Assembly: GCF_951230165.1 (NCBI RefSeq)
Contig: NZ_CATNVB010000013.1
Location: 1-33,186 of the forward strand
DNA from: Lentilactobacillus sp. Marseille-Q4993
Lineage (GTDB): Bacteria > Bacillota > Bacilli > Lactobacillales > Lactobacillaceae
DNA: 33,186 nucleotides
Reading direction: 5' to 3'
The notes beneath the pieces are model-generated. The model was not told the DNA's origin, searched no databases, and worked only from the letters and a program-made list of their open reading frames with translations. Each line of letters opens with the position of its first letter. The first letter of the stretch is position 1. The translations under genes and the position numbers were made by a program. Of the stretch, positions 8,738-16,177 are shown one piece after another.

Positions 8738-9238
8738 TTACTGTTTTTCGTCTTGGCGAGCCAATAAATCATCAAGGACTGCTTGATTGACCCAATTCCA
8801 TACCATGTGACCAGCCGCCTCAGAGATATGTTCCTCTGCTGGTTGGTCCTTAGCATCGGGAACAATTCCTAACATTGGCATGGCAATCAGATGGGCCCCC
8901 GCCCAAGTGGCTAAGCCAAACATGGTCCCGTTCCCCATTTTGACCAACGGCACATAGTGACCAAGAACACTATAGAAGGCACTTATCCCTGATGAAAAGC
9001 CAAAATGGAGCATTAGGCTGACCCATGGGATTTCATGACCATTGTATTCGTAAGTTGCGTGCGTCTGTTCCTTGGTCAATCCGTGTTGCTGTAAAAACTC
9101 TTGTGGTGGATTAGTTTCATCTCGCTCAGGTGTTCTTGGTGGCAGTAATGCCTCCCAACCAAGTTTAACTAGACCAGATATGAGGCCAGCAGCTACCCCA
9201 GCTGAGGCAATTTTTACGATTGAAGCTCTTCTTGTCAT
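8738..9238 (-). CDS. YagU family (DUF1440) inner-membrane protein
   Basis: A 166-residue protein with several hydrophobic segments: an N-terminal helix (about 8-28), and two or more in the middle and C-terminal half around LMLHFGFSSGISAFYSVLGHY and MFGLATWAGAHLIAMPMLGI. The pattern PPRTPERDETNPPQEF near residue 35 and the GHMVWNWV C-terminal segment are as I recall for the DUF1440/YagU family, which has been linked to acid tolerance in E. coli. The start at 9238 has GGAG nine bases upstream; the longer frame from 9292 has no ribosome binding site. It is the first gene of a two-gene unit with the GPH transporter. Confidence 0.75.
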   Translation of the reverse strand: MTRRASIVKIASAGVAAGLISGLVKLGWEALLPPRTPERDETNPPQEFLQQHGLTKEQTHATYEYNGHEIPWVSLMLHFGFSSGISAFYSVLGHYVPLVKMGNGTMFGLATWAGAHLIAMPMLGIVPDAKDQPAEEHISEAAGHMVWNWVNQAVLDDLLARQDEKQ

Positions 9239-9277
9239 ATTTATCATCTCCAGTTTCAATATTACAACAGAATGAAA

Positions 9278-9297
9278 TTGAATTGGGTCCAATTGAA
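9278..9297. promoter_or_regulatory. 20-bp near-perfect palindrome upstream of YagU-GPH, possible operator
   Basis: TTGAATTGG and CCAATTGAA flank a central GT; only one symmetric position fails. It lies about 40 bases before the YagU-like start codon, where a repressor could act. No regulator gene is adjacent and I do not recognise the box. Confidence 0.3.
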
Positions 9298-9355
9298 ATA
9301 TTTCCTATTAATTTTTGTTATAAAAAATCATTCCATTATTTATATTAATCATAAT

Positions 9356-9393
9356 AAAAAAAGACCCGTTTAGGTCAATCACCTAAACGAGTC
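9356..9393 (-). terminator. Terminator after the Apf-like gene
   Basis: Arms 9363-9375 and 9381-9393 pair over 13 positions with one mismatch; a seven-T run follows on the minus strand (9362-9356). Confidence 0.85.
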
Positions 9394-9434
9394 CTAAAAA
9401 CGGCATCTTACCGCTTTCTAGTCAGTCCGGAAGG

Positions 9435-10028
9435 CTAATACCATCCGTGACTCTGCCAGAATTGTTTTGCATTCTGCCAAGATCCATAGCGATCAGAAAC
9501 GTACTTATTTGCAACCTTCTCCTGATTCTCAGGAGAAAAGTCCCCATGCAGATAAGCGGCGTCTAACTGATAGCGACCAATGTACTTACCATTGGTTACT
9601 GAGTATGAACCTCTGGATTCATGAAAGGCAATCCATGCCTTAGGTGAACCCTGATCAGCTGCCTTTGCAACCTTCTCAGCTGTTGCTACGGAAGCTTTGC
9701 GATTATACGTATTCACGACTGGTTGAACTTTATCGCTAACTTCCTTACGAGTAACAACCTCTTTATCGACCAATCCAGTATGGTGGGCTTTTTTCCCATC
9801 ATGCTTGGACAGAACTCGTAACTTCTGCCCAACCTTGATAATGTTATTCTCAAGGTTATTCGAATTCTTGATTGATTTAACCGAAACATTGAACTTCTGG
9901 GAAATACCCCAAAGAGTATCACCCTTACTTACTGTAACTGTTGTGGATGCAAATGCTTGGCCAACACTTGAAACCATAAATGCTATCGTCGTCACAGCAA
10001 CAAGAATAAATGCAAGAAACTTCTTCAA
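9435..10028 (-). CDS. Secreted LysM protein, aggregation-promoting factor (Apf)-like
   Basis: A 197-residue extracellular protein. From the proposed TTG start it reads MKKFLAFILVAV, a clear signal peptide ending near QAFAS, then one LysM domain (TVTVSKGDTLWGISQKFNV to KVGQKLRVL) that binds peptidoglycan, a Lys/Val-rich linker, and a lysozyme-like C-terminal domain starting at GSPKAWIAFHESRGSY and ending FWQSHGWY. That ending and the YIGRYQLDAAYLHGDFS segment are hallmarks of Apf-type surface proteins of lactobacilli. The open frame runs 45 codons further upstream, but this adds a non-signal stretch and has no ribosome site; GGAG lies 11 bases before the TTG. It is a single-gene unit with its own terminator. 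It could affect aggregation, cell shape or wall turnover; enzyme activity is unproven for this family. Confidence 0.85.
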   Translation of the reverse strand: MKKFLAFILVAVTTIAFMVSSVGQAFASTTVTVSKGDTLWGISQKFNVSVKSIKNSNNLENNIIKVGQKLRVLSKHDGKKAHHTGLVDKEVVTRKEVSDKVQPVVNTYNRKASVATAEKVAKAADQGSPKAWIAFHESRGSYSVTNGKYIGRYQLDAAYLHGDFSPENQEKVANKYVSDRYGSWQNAKQFWQSHGWY

Positions 10029-10149
10029 GATTGAATACACTCCTATAGCTTGATGTTGTTGATCCCTCCGAAAAGACAACGTTGCATATACTATAGTTTT
10101 CTTATTACATAGAAATTGCGACAGCATTAAATAAACCGGCCAAAATGTC

Positions 10150-10200
10150 ATGATTGTAACCACAATGTAATTTTAAAACGATTAAACCTAGTTAGGAATC
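10150..10200 (-). terminator. Weak candidate terminator after nhaC
   Basis: On the minus strand AAAACG and CGTTTT arms flank a long, partly paired interior and are followed by TTTTAAAATT. The stem has a bulge and a mismatch and its distal arm starts inside the region just past the nhaC stop. I offer it only as the best candidate in this gap. Confidence 0.3.
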
Positions 10201-10217
10201 CCCACTTTATCCCCGTT

Positions 10218-11621
10218 TTAGTCAGTTTGAGAGCGCTTTTCTCCCAACCTCTTCAAACCAATGCCAGTGACCCCACTTAGCAACGAAAATAATGGTGAAG
10301 ATAAGCTAAAAATTGCCCATGGTAAGTATGATAGGGTATGAACTTGTAACGTATTTGCGGCAAAGACCCCGGCAACTCCCCAGGGAATCAAGTAATTGAT
10401 TACTGTTCCCCCATCCTCTAAAGCCCGGCTAAGACTGACTGGCGCCAATCCTGCTCGTTTAAAAGTATCCTTAAACGCATTACCAGGTAAAATAACTGAC
10501 AGGTATTGCTCACCAACGAAGATATTGACACCAATTCCACTCAGCAACACTGCCAAAATAAGAGAGCCATTACTGTGCAACTTGTGAGAAAGGGGCGTCA
10601 TCACAGCGTCAATAATTCCAAATCTCATTAGCAAGCCACCCAGAGCCAAAGCAGAAACAATTAGGGCAACGGTCGTCATCATTGACATAATTCCTCCTCG
10701 GCTTAGAAGGGCGTCGACTGCTTTGGAACCAGTTTTTGACACAAATCCGTTTGTAATAACATCCACAACGTTGGCGATTTTAGTCTTAGGATCATTAATA
10801 AAAATCATAATAACAGCAACCAACACGTTTAAAAACAGGGTTGGAATTGCAGGAATCTTCCGCCATGCACAGATAAACATCAAGGCAATTGGTAAAAATG
10901 CCCATAAACTAATGCTAAAGTGACTAGTTATGATGGAAACCGTCTTGTCAATGCTTGCTGTATTTAGGTGGGCGTTACTCCGTCCCACGAAGAAAAAGAC
11001 AATCAATGAAGTTAAGAGTGCTGGAATCGTTGACCACATTAAGTTTTTGATGTGGCTAAACAAATCGGCACCAACAACAGCTGATGCTAAGTTAGTGGAA
11101 TCCGAAAGTGGCGATGTCTTATCACCGAAAATTGCACCAGAAATAATTGCCCCAGCAACCATTGCCGGATTGACCCCCAACGTCATTCCCATCCCCATAA
11201 AGGCAATCCCAATCGTTGATACGACGGTAAAGGCACTACCAATCGCCGTCCCCACAATTGTACATACCAGAAAAACTGATGGTAGGAACCACTCAGCAGA
11301 AATTAAATGAAAGCCAAATACCATCAGTGATGGAATAACCCCTGCTGCAATCCATGAGCTAATCAATGCCCCGATTAAAATAAAGATAAAAATGGGAATG
11401 ATTCCCGTTTTGATTCCGTTAATGATTCCCTCGTTAATATCATCCCATGCAAATCCTCTGAGCTTAGCCCAAGCTAGTAACAACATAATCACAAATAAAA
11501 TCGGAACTTCTGGTGATAATTGGAGCTTGATAACACTGTAGCCCATGAATACCAGCATTATTAGTAACACAATGATTCCTTCAATCAGTCCCACAATAGG
11601 CTCTTTCTTTTTCGTTTGCAT
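10218..11621 (-). CDS. nhaC: NhaC-family Na+/H+ antiporter-like transporter under a tyrosine T-box
   Basis: A 467-residue membrane protein with about 11-12 helices. The segments VGTAIGSAFTVVSTIGIAF and AIISGAIFGDKTSPLSDSTNLAS are the conserved core of the NhaC antiporter family. The ATG at 11621 has GGAGG eight bases upstream; a longer frame from 11636 starts inside that site. It is a single gene preceded by a T-box leader with a UAC specifier, so its expression should rise when tRNA-Tyr is uncharged. NhaC homologues are known neighbours of tyrosine decarboxylase (tyrDC) and tyrosine/tyramine exchanger genes in lactic acid bacteria, and T-box control of such genes has led others to suggest tyrosine transport. 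I infer that this protein may carry tyrosine or support its uptake. Confidence 0.85.
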   Translation of the reverse strand: MQTKKKEPIVGLIEGIIVLLIMLVFMGYSVIKLQLSPEVPILFVIMLLLAWAKLRGFAWDDINEGIINGIKTGIIPIFIFILIGALISSWIAAGVIPSLMVFGFHLISAEWFLPSVFLVCTIVGTAIGSAFTVVSTIGIAFMGMGMTLGVNPAMVAGAIISGAIFGDKTSPLSDSTNLASAVVGADLFSHIKNLMWSTIPALLTSLIVFFFVGRSNAHLNTASIDKTVSIITSHFSISLWAFLPIALMFICAWRKIPAIPTLFLNVLVAVIMIFINDPKTKIANVVDVITNGFVSKTGSKAVDALLSRGGIMSMMTTVALIVSALALGGLLMRFGIIDAVMTPLSHKLHSNGSLILAVLLSGIGVNIFVGEQYLSVILPGNAFKDTFKRAGLAPVSLSRALEDGGTVINYLIPWGVAGVFAANTLQVHTLSYLPWAIFSLSSPLFSLLSGVTGIGLKRLGEKRSQTD

Positions 11622-11703
11622 TTTGATAACCTCCATAAAATAATTGCGATAAATTTAGTGCTCGGAAATTCTGGGATTCAAACGGTTATTTGAATATGAG
11701 AAT

Positions 11704-11927
11704 AAAAAAAATCCCCACCGTAATCAATTGATTACAGCAGGGACGAATTATTATCCGCGGTACCACCCAGATTGGATCAAGTACATGATCCACTCACTAG
11801 ATGTTAACGGTTCTAGTCATTTTCCGATGAATAAGTCCACTGTATTTGAGATATTTGCCCTGACCAGTTCGCATCAACCACCGGCTTTCTTACGCCCAGA
11901 CAAACACCCTACTTGAGTAGTGGATAA
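11704..11927 (-). ncRNA. T-box leader riboswitch, tyrosine specifier
   Basis: On the minus strand, Stem I closes with TCCACT (near 11924) and AGTGGA (near 11838). The specifier UAC at 11844-11842 sits in the AAAUACA context expected on the 3' side of the specifier loop. The T-box core TGGTACCGCGG is at 11765-11755, and the terminator arms 11743-11730 and 11725-11711 are followed by eight T (11711-11704). The core would pair in an antiterminator with upstream sequence when uncharged tRNA-Tyr binds. It controls nhaC, which starts about 80 bases further on. Confidence 0.93.
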
Positions 11928-11950
11928 AACATAAATATGTGAATGTGTAA

Positions 11951-11979
11951 AAGATAACATTAAAATAAAATAAGGTCAA
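11951..11979 (-). promoter_or_regulatory. Promoter of the T-box/nhaC transcript
   Basis: TTGACC (11979-11974) and TATCTT (11956-11951) are 17 bases apart on the minus strand. The -35 box begins at the base directly after the stop codon of the acetyltransferase gene. Confidence 0.75.
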
Positions 11980-12534
11980 CTACACCCGAGCTTTTCGAAC
12001 CCCATAAAACTCTGCTGGGTAATAAATCTTACCACCACGGTTGTATAAGCCACCGTCTTGCAATAATTTAATGAAATTTCTCTTCATTTTGATGGCCATA
12101 GTTGCGTGAAGATTAAAATCTTCTGCAAAAATATAGCCATTTTCAATAAAGAAGTTACTAAAATCAACTGCGTTGACTGCAGGATAGTTTGCCATTCTTG
12201 CGCGAACTTCTAATTCAGCTAGAATTCTTTGGCCAATTCCTTGCTTCCGAAAATCTTTTCTAACACTAAGCTCGATTATCGAAGCGATTTTAAACGGCTT
12301 TGCATTGCTGCCAACTATGACCTCGATCATTAGAGCGTGGCCTAAAATTTGGCCATTCTCATCCTTTGCAACGACCTCAAAATCATCTCGATACTTTGAA
12401 CTCTGACGAATTCGGTGAACCATGTCCACCTCGTCACCATCGTAATTTTCATCGCTCTTAGAATAACTATTAGCAACAACCTCATCAACAACTGAATACT
12501 CGTTAGGAACAATCGTCTCGACTGTAAATTGCAC
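11980..12534 (-). CDS. GNAT family N-acetyltransferase
   Basis: A 184-residue acetyltransferase of the GNAT fold, probably cytoplasmic. Beta-strand 4 and the acetyl-CoA pyrophosphate loop are visible at IASIIELSVRKDFRKQGIGQRIL (R/QxxGxG/A pattern). The C-terminus contains an NFFIENGYIFAEDF segment like the last strands of YhbS-type members. Start is GTG with only a weak GAGAT site upstream, so the exact start is less certain. It is divergent from the small membrane protein at 12614, and its stop directly abuts the nhaC promoter. The substrate is not predictable. Confidence 0.85.
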   Translation of the reverse strand: MQFTVETIVPNEYSVVDEVVANSYSKSDENYDGDEVDMVHRIRQSSKYRDDFEVVAKDENGQILGHALMIEVIVGSNAKPFKIASIIELSVRKDFRKQGIGQRILAELEVRARMANYPAVNAVDFSNFFIENGYIFAEDFNLHATMAIKMKRNFIKLLQDGGLYNRGGKIYYPAEFYGVRKARV

Positions 12535-12613
12535 TTGGTTTCATCTCACTATCTGATTTTTTTCCATTGATATATAATTAATTAGACTAATCGAATCGAA
12601 AGTAGGTATCGAA

Positions 12614-13003
12614 ATGACCGCTAAAAACAAATGGATTACAATTGGTATTTTAACATACATTATCTTTATTCTTGTTGTAATTGTAACCAATATTCTTGAC
12701 CCAGCCCGCATCGGGGCGCCTTGGACCGTGTTCTGGTACGTTGCAGCAGTATTAATTATTTATTATCTTTGTTTTAAAAATTACGTATATGAACGAGTGA
12801 TTTACTATGCAAGGGCTTTAGATTTAACTCAAACTGATCTCCAAGATATGTTAGTTGTAAAAAAGAGCTCCCAAGTAGCTCCTAATCCAGCCCGAAAATT
12901 TTCAATCTCCCCACTATTCAATTTATCATTGCAAAATCTTGATCGAATCGATGAGCAACTCCGAAAATTAGCCAAAACAAAAGAGGTTAAACCGTTTCGT
13001 TAA
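12614..13003 (+). CDS. Small two-helix membrane protein, function unknown
   Basis: A 129-residue protein I do not recognise. Two membrane helices are clear (about residues 9-27 and 38-55, separated by a short loop with DPARIGAPW), followed by a cytoplasmic, basic C-terminal region of about 75 residues that includes an NLDRIDEQLRKLAK helix. TATAAT at 12573-12578 may serve as the -10 box, and a weak TAGG site precedes the ATG. Its last five codons overlap the end of trxA on the other strand, inside a shared terminator hairpin. No functional claim is justified beyond membrane location. Confidence 0.65.
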   Translation: MTAKNKWITIGILTYIIFILVVIVTNILDPARIGAPWTVFWYVAAVLIIYYLCFKNYVYERVIYYARALDLTQTDLQDMLVVKKSSQVAPNPARKFSISPLFNLSLQNLDRIDEQLRKLAKTKEVKPFR

Positions 13004-13009
13004 CCTCTT
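12981..13009. terminator. Bidirectional terminator inside overlapping gene ends
   Basis: A perfect 10-bp inverted repeat, AAGAGGTTAA (12981-12990) and TTAACCTCTT (13000-13009), with a nine-base loop. The stop codon of the plus-strand gene (13001-13003) and that of trxA (12989-12987) each lie within an arm. The T-rich tail is better on the minus strand (CTTTTGTTTTGG), so it serves trxA best. Confidence 0.7.
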
Positions 13010-13319
13010 GAAGTTTCTTATCTAAATACTTTGCTAACTTTTCCTTCGGATAAATGCCAGTAACTTTTTCCTTGGCTTCACCGTTTTTAAAAATTACCAA
13101 ACTGGGGATACTCATCACTTTATATTCTTCAGCGATATCCTGATTATGGTCGACGTTCATCTTGCCAAACTTGATTTGGTCACCATAACTTTCTTCAAGT
13201 TCTTCTAGGACTGGATCCATTATCTTACATGGGCCACACCAAGGTGCCCAAAAATCAATCACGGTAATTTTATTATCTACTTCCGCTTTTAAATTATCGC
13301 GGGTGATAGTGGTACTCAT
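12987..13319 (-). CDS. trxA: Thioredoxin
   Basis: A 110-residue thioredoxin with the active site WCGPC (Cys28 and Cys31), the buried Asp in VIDFWAPW, and the cis-proline in MSIPSLVIFKNG. It reduces protein disulfides in the cytoplasm. The ATG overlaps the TerC stop codon by one base (TAATG), with AGGAGG upstream inside the TerC gene, so the two are translationally coupled. Its 3' end overlaps a convergent gene by 17 bases. Because lactobacilli often carry several trx copies, this may not be the only one. Confidence 0.95.
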   Translation of the reverse strand: MSTTITRDNLKAEVDNKITVIDFWAPWCGPCKIMDPVLEELEESYGDQIKFGKMNVDHNQDIAEEYKVMSIPSLVIFKNGEAKEKVTGIYPKEKLAKYLDKKLQEVNETV

Positions 13320-14059
13320 TAATTTGTCCTCCTATTTTTGCGAACAAAGTGAATAATAATCGTAATAACAATTGCCAGTAAGACGATTCCACCAAACCAA
13401 CTAGCTGGAATTTCAATATCGATTGCTGGAATTGACAAAATCAATTTAATAGCAATGATTGCAATCAAAATGTATGCCATTGGTTGTAGTTCCGGAATCT
13501 TTGCCATCAGTTTCATAATAACTTCAGCGACTCCCCGCATTGCAAGGATTCCAATCAATCCACCAATTAAAACGATAACTGGGTTTGGGGAAATCGCTAA
13601 CGATGCTAACACAGAATCAACTGAAAACACAACGTCCATAAATTCAATTTGAATAACAACTGACCAGAAAAGTGATATTTTATGCTTCTTTTCACTGGCC
13701 AGTTTTTTTGTATGAACAACTTTTCGTTTTCTAAAGAACGAGAATGTCAGATACAGCAGGTAAAGGCCACCAATGACCTTAATTTCCCAAAAATGAATCA
13801 GGTAGGTTCCAACACCAATAATTAAGAATCGAAAGACATACGCCCCCCACAAACCGTAAAACAGCGATTTCTCACGCTGAGCCTTTGTAGGTAGCACCTG
13901 GGTTTGAGCTGCTAAAACAACAGCATTGTCCACTGAAAGCAAACATTCAATCGTGACTAAAGAGAAAATTATCAACCAGTCTTGCGAAGATGTGATGACA
14001 GTTTCCCAGTTATGAGCATCGAAAAACGGACCGTATAAGTTGGCCAACCAATTAAACAA
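13319..14059 (-). CDS. TerC family membrane protein
   Basis: A 246-residue integral membrane protein with about seven helices. The two conserved acidic motifs of the family are present: LLSVDNAVVLA (Asp44, Asn45) and MDVVFSVDSVLA in the second half. TerC/YkoY-like proteins are implicated in metal (often manganese) export and loading of secreted metalloproteins. The open frame starts at TTG 14074, but that codon is part of the GGGAGG site; TTG at 14059, seven bases downstream of it, gives MFNWLANLYG and is the better start. It follows the choloylglycine-hydrolase-family gene by 36 bases and overlaps trxA by one base, so the three are probably one operon, although TATAAT-like sequence in the 36-base gap could be an internal promoter. 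Confidence 0.88.
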   Translation of the reverse strand: MFNWLANLYGPFFDAHNWETVITSSQDWLIIFSLVTIECLLSVDNAVVLAAQTQVLPTKAQREKSLFYGLWGAYVFRFLIIGVGTYLIHFWEIKVIGGLYLLYLTFSFFRKRKVVHTKKLASEKKHKISLFWSVVIQIEFMDVVFSVDSVLASLAISPNPVIVLIGGLIGILAMRGVAEVIMKLMAKIPELQPMAYILIAIIAIKLILSIPAIDIEIPASWFGGIVLLAIVITIIIHFVRKNRRTN

Positions 14060-14095
14060 CGAGATTCCTCCCAAATATTTTTTCTATATTATATA

Positions 14096-15076
14096 CTACT
14101 TTACTATTTTAAAATCGAGTTTGTCGTCAATATCGAAAAAAATTGGGTGATTTTGCTGAATCATTTCGTCATCAAGGGTAATTTTGGTGACACTTTTTTG
14201 GTGATATGTCTGGTAGTAATAGCTTCGACTCTCACAGCAAGCCGCCGCACGGTAAACGGAAAAGGTTGGCCGGTGATCCAAACTCTTTGGAACATTAACA
14301 GAGTCAAGAATATGCCAACAATTATCGAACGCCTCATCCTCATTGCTAGGCAGGTCGATTCGTTCTTTTAGATACGCGGCCCGAACGAATCTTGAGCCAG
14401 GCGAATAAGAACCAGGTGGGGTCATTTTGCCGGAATAACTCCCCGTTGTCACCCGCGGTGCGTTTAAAGGAACCGTTCCATTTTCAAAGGCAGGCGTGAA
14501 TTCAACGTACTTTTCCAATCGACTGATTTGGCGCTCAAAATGATTCGAATTGGTAACAATTCCAAGTGGGTTTTCAATCACTTCAATTGGATGAGTCACC
14601 GGCTCAATAACTACAATTCGACCCGTTTTATCAGCAGCCGCAAAGTGCAATTCTGAGTGACCGTACTTCATTAAGCTATGCTTGTCAGCCATCAGCTCGA
14701 TTTCTTCAATATGATCAATAATCTCGTTTACTGATTTGAAGTTAGCTAACAGATAGTAGGAAAGTTCGAACGGAGCGAGGTGGACCCGCCCATCAGTAGG
14801 TTCCTCAGTAAGCTCAGAGCCGTTAGTGAACGTCAGCTTTTGAACCACTAATCCGTGTTCATTAACGCCATCAGAAACATCAATTCGCCGTTTGTGTTGG
14901 CCACCAGATCCTAATACAGCGTATTTAGATACATATTCCTTGTCGTCATAAACCGAATGCCAATGAAATTTGCGGGGTACAAAAACGGGTTCAGCCCCCA
15001 AACGTGGCCAATCCATCGTTCTTGCCAGTACATGGCTACCATCCTGTTGGCCGATTTGAAAGACACTAGTACACAA
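14096..15076 (-). CDS. Choloylglycine hydrolase / penicillin V acylase family enzyme (Ntn hydrolase)
   Basis: A 326-residue linear amide C-N hydrolase. The key point is the start: TTG at 15076 directly precedes TGT, giving Met-Cys-Thr-Ser, so that removal of Met exposes the Cys nucleophile needed by Ntn hydrolases. GAGGAG lies nine bases upstream; the ATG at 15085 touches GGAG, and longer starts (GTG 15103) would bury the Cys. Other family positions are seen: Arg19 and Asp22 in ARTMDW, the Asn in VSDGVNEHGL, the Asn in IVTNSNHF, and the Arg in SPGSRFVRAAYL. Members hydrolyse conjugated bile salts, penicillin V or N-acyl homoserine lactones; the ARTMDW motif fits the penicillin-acylase-like group at least as well as classical bile salt hydrolases. 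It has no signal peptide. Confidence 0.88.
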   Translation of the reverse strand: MCTSVFQIGQQDGSHVLARTMDWPRLGAEPVFVPRKFHWHSVYDDKEYVSKYAVLGSGGQHKRRIDVSDGVNEHGLVVQKLTFTNGSELTEEPTDGRVHLAPFELSYYLLANFKSVNEIIDHIEEIELMADKHSLMKYGHSELHFAAADKTGRIVVIEPVTHPIEVIENPLGIVTNSNHFERQISRLEKYVEFTPAFENGTVPLNAPRVTTGSYSGKMTPPGSYSPGSRFVRAAYLKERIDLPSNEDEAFDNCWHILDSVNVPKSLDHRPTFSVYRAAACCESRSYYYQTYHQKSVTKITLDDEMIQQNHPIFFDIDDKLDFKIVK

Positions 15077-15103
15077 TTTGGTCATCTCCTCTCTTAACAC
15101 CAC

Positions 15104-15497
15104 TAATTACTCAAAATAAGTATGTAAGATTGCCTTGAATTATGCAATTAAATAACCCTGAATGTCATTTATGACCAATTCATTGCAAAAATTCTGTAAC
15201 AAAGAGTCACTTTTTAGTTTATTTTAGTGTCCCATCTTTAAAAATTGAGCAAAATAGGAGTCGAATTTCGAAAAATAAGCAAAATTTTGTAACACTTTTT
15301 TAGTAATGCCCACCCGCTAAAAACGCTAACATATCAACACTTATCGGCATTTTTGTAATTTGTCCGTTCAAATAATTTCGTCAATGTTGCAGGTCATAAA
15401 TTTCATTTAATTGCTTTGATACTGTTTTGTTACAGTTCTGCAACATACTATTGGTAATCTTATACCTGTTAAATTAATTAGGAGTTGTTGAAAAATT
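15104..15497. other. AT-rich intergenic region between divergent promoters
   Basis: About 390 bases with no credible ORF. It must hold promoters for the amidase operon (-) and the NlpC/P60 gene (+). TGTAAC or TGTAAT occurs at 15195, 15288 and 15354, and TGTTAC at 15428. These resemble single halves of the WalR box, but no correctly spaced pair is present. CTTATACC at 15459-15466 might be a -10 region, without a good -35. Confidence 0.4.
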
Positions 15498-15983
15498 ATG
15501 AAATTAAAGAAGAGTTTATTTTTAGGTTTAATCGCATTCGTTACATTGTTGACTTCAGGTTTGTTCCAAACAGACGCAAGTGCCAAAGTTAAGAGCGTAA
15601 AGAATACAGACGCTACATATTCACAAATGTACTCAGTTGCAAAATCAAAGTTAGGCAAGCCTTACTCATGGGGTGCCGTTGGTCCTAACTCATTTGATTG
15701 TTCAGGATTTACAAGCTACGTTTACAAGAAGGGTGCTAACGTATCAATTTCACGTACTGCCCAAGCCCAATACAATACTTCAAAGCATGTTTCATACAAG
15801 AACATCCAAAAAGGTGATCTAGTATTCTTCGGTTCAAGTTCAGCTTCAATCTCACACGTTGGTATGTACATCGGTAACGGTAAGATGATTGATGCTCAAA
15901 ACAGTGGAGTTATCACTGAAGCTGTTAAGGCCCCTTGGTGGAATTACGTTGGTGCAGCTCACGTTGCCAATTTCGCTGACTAA
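15498..15983 (+). CDS. Secreted NlpC/P60 peptidoglycan hydrolase
   Basis: A 161-residue secreted endopeptidase. A signal peptide (LKKSLFLGLIAFVTLLTSGL, cleavage near DASA) precedes a single NlpC/P60 domain. The catalytic Cys is in NSFDCSGFTSYVYKK, the His in SISHVGMYIGNG, and a third polar residue follows in the MIDAQNSG segment. These enzymes cut D-Glu-meso-DAP or D-Glu-Lys stem-peptide bonds in wall turnover or cell separation. There is no LysM or other wall-binding domain, so it is a minimal form. AGGAG lies 13 bases before the ATG, which is a long spacing. A strong terminator follows. Confidence 0.9.
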   Translation: MKLKKSLFLGLIAFVTLLTSGLFQTDASAKVKSVKNTDATYSQMYSVAKSKLGKPYSWGAVGPNSFDCSGFTSYVYKKGANVSISRTAQAQYNTSKHVSYKNIQKGDLVFFGSSSASISHVGMYIGNGKMIDAQNSGVITEAVKAPWWNYVGAAHVANFAD

Positions 15984-16035
15984 CATAATTTAACAGTTTC
16001 AACAACTCAGACGAAATTCAAATAGTAGTAAATAT

Positions 16036-16066
16036 AACCATCGGCGGAAGGCTGATGGTTTTTTTT
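16036..16066 (+). terminator. Terminator after the NlpC/P60 gene
   Basis: AACCATCGGC (16036-16045) pairs with GCTGATGGTT (16051-16060) with one G-U, followed by an unbroken T-run to 16066. Confidence 0.9.
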
Positions 16067-16118
16067 GTGTAATAAATTACTGTGACAATCCAGTCACCTA
16101 ACGACTTCCCAGCTCCAA

Positions 16119-16154
16119 CAAAAAACCAGGTAAGGCATCATTGCCTCACCTGGT
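16119..16154 (-). terminator. Terminator after the alcohol dehydrogenase
   Basis: A 13-bp stem (16125-16137 with 16142-16154, one mismatch), four-base loop and a T-run on the minus strand at 16125-16120. Confidence 0.9.
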
Positions 16155-16177
16155 AAATTTATAAACCAGTGTTTTTA

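Noticed and set aside
10930-11310. Plus-strand open frame of 126 residues
   Set aside because: Antisense shadow of nhaC; the membrane-protein codon pattern on the other strand explains it.
11728-11916. Plus-strand open frame of 62 residues
   Set aside because: It lies entirely within the T-box leader of the opposite strand.
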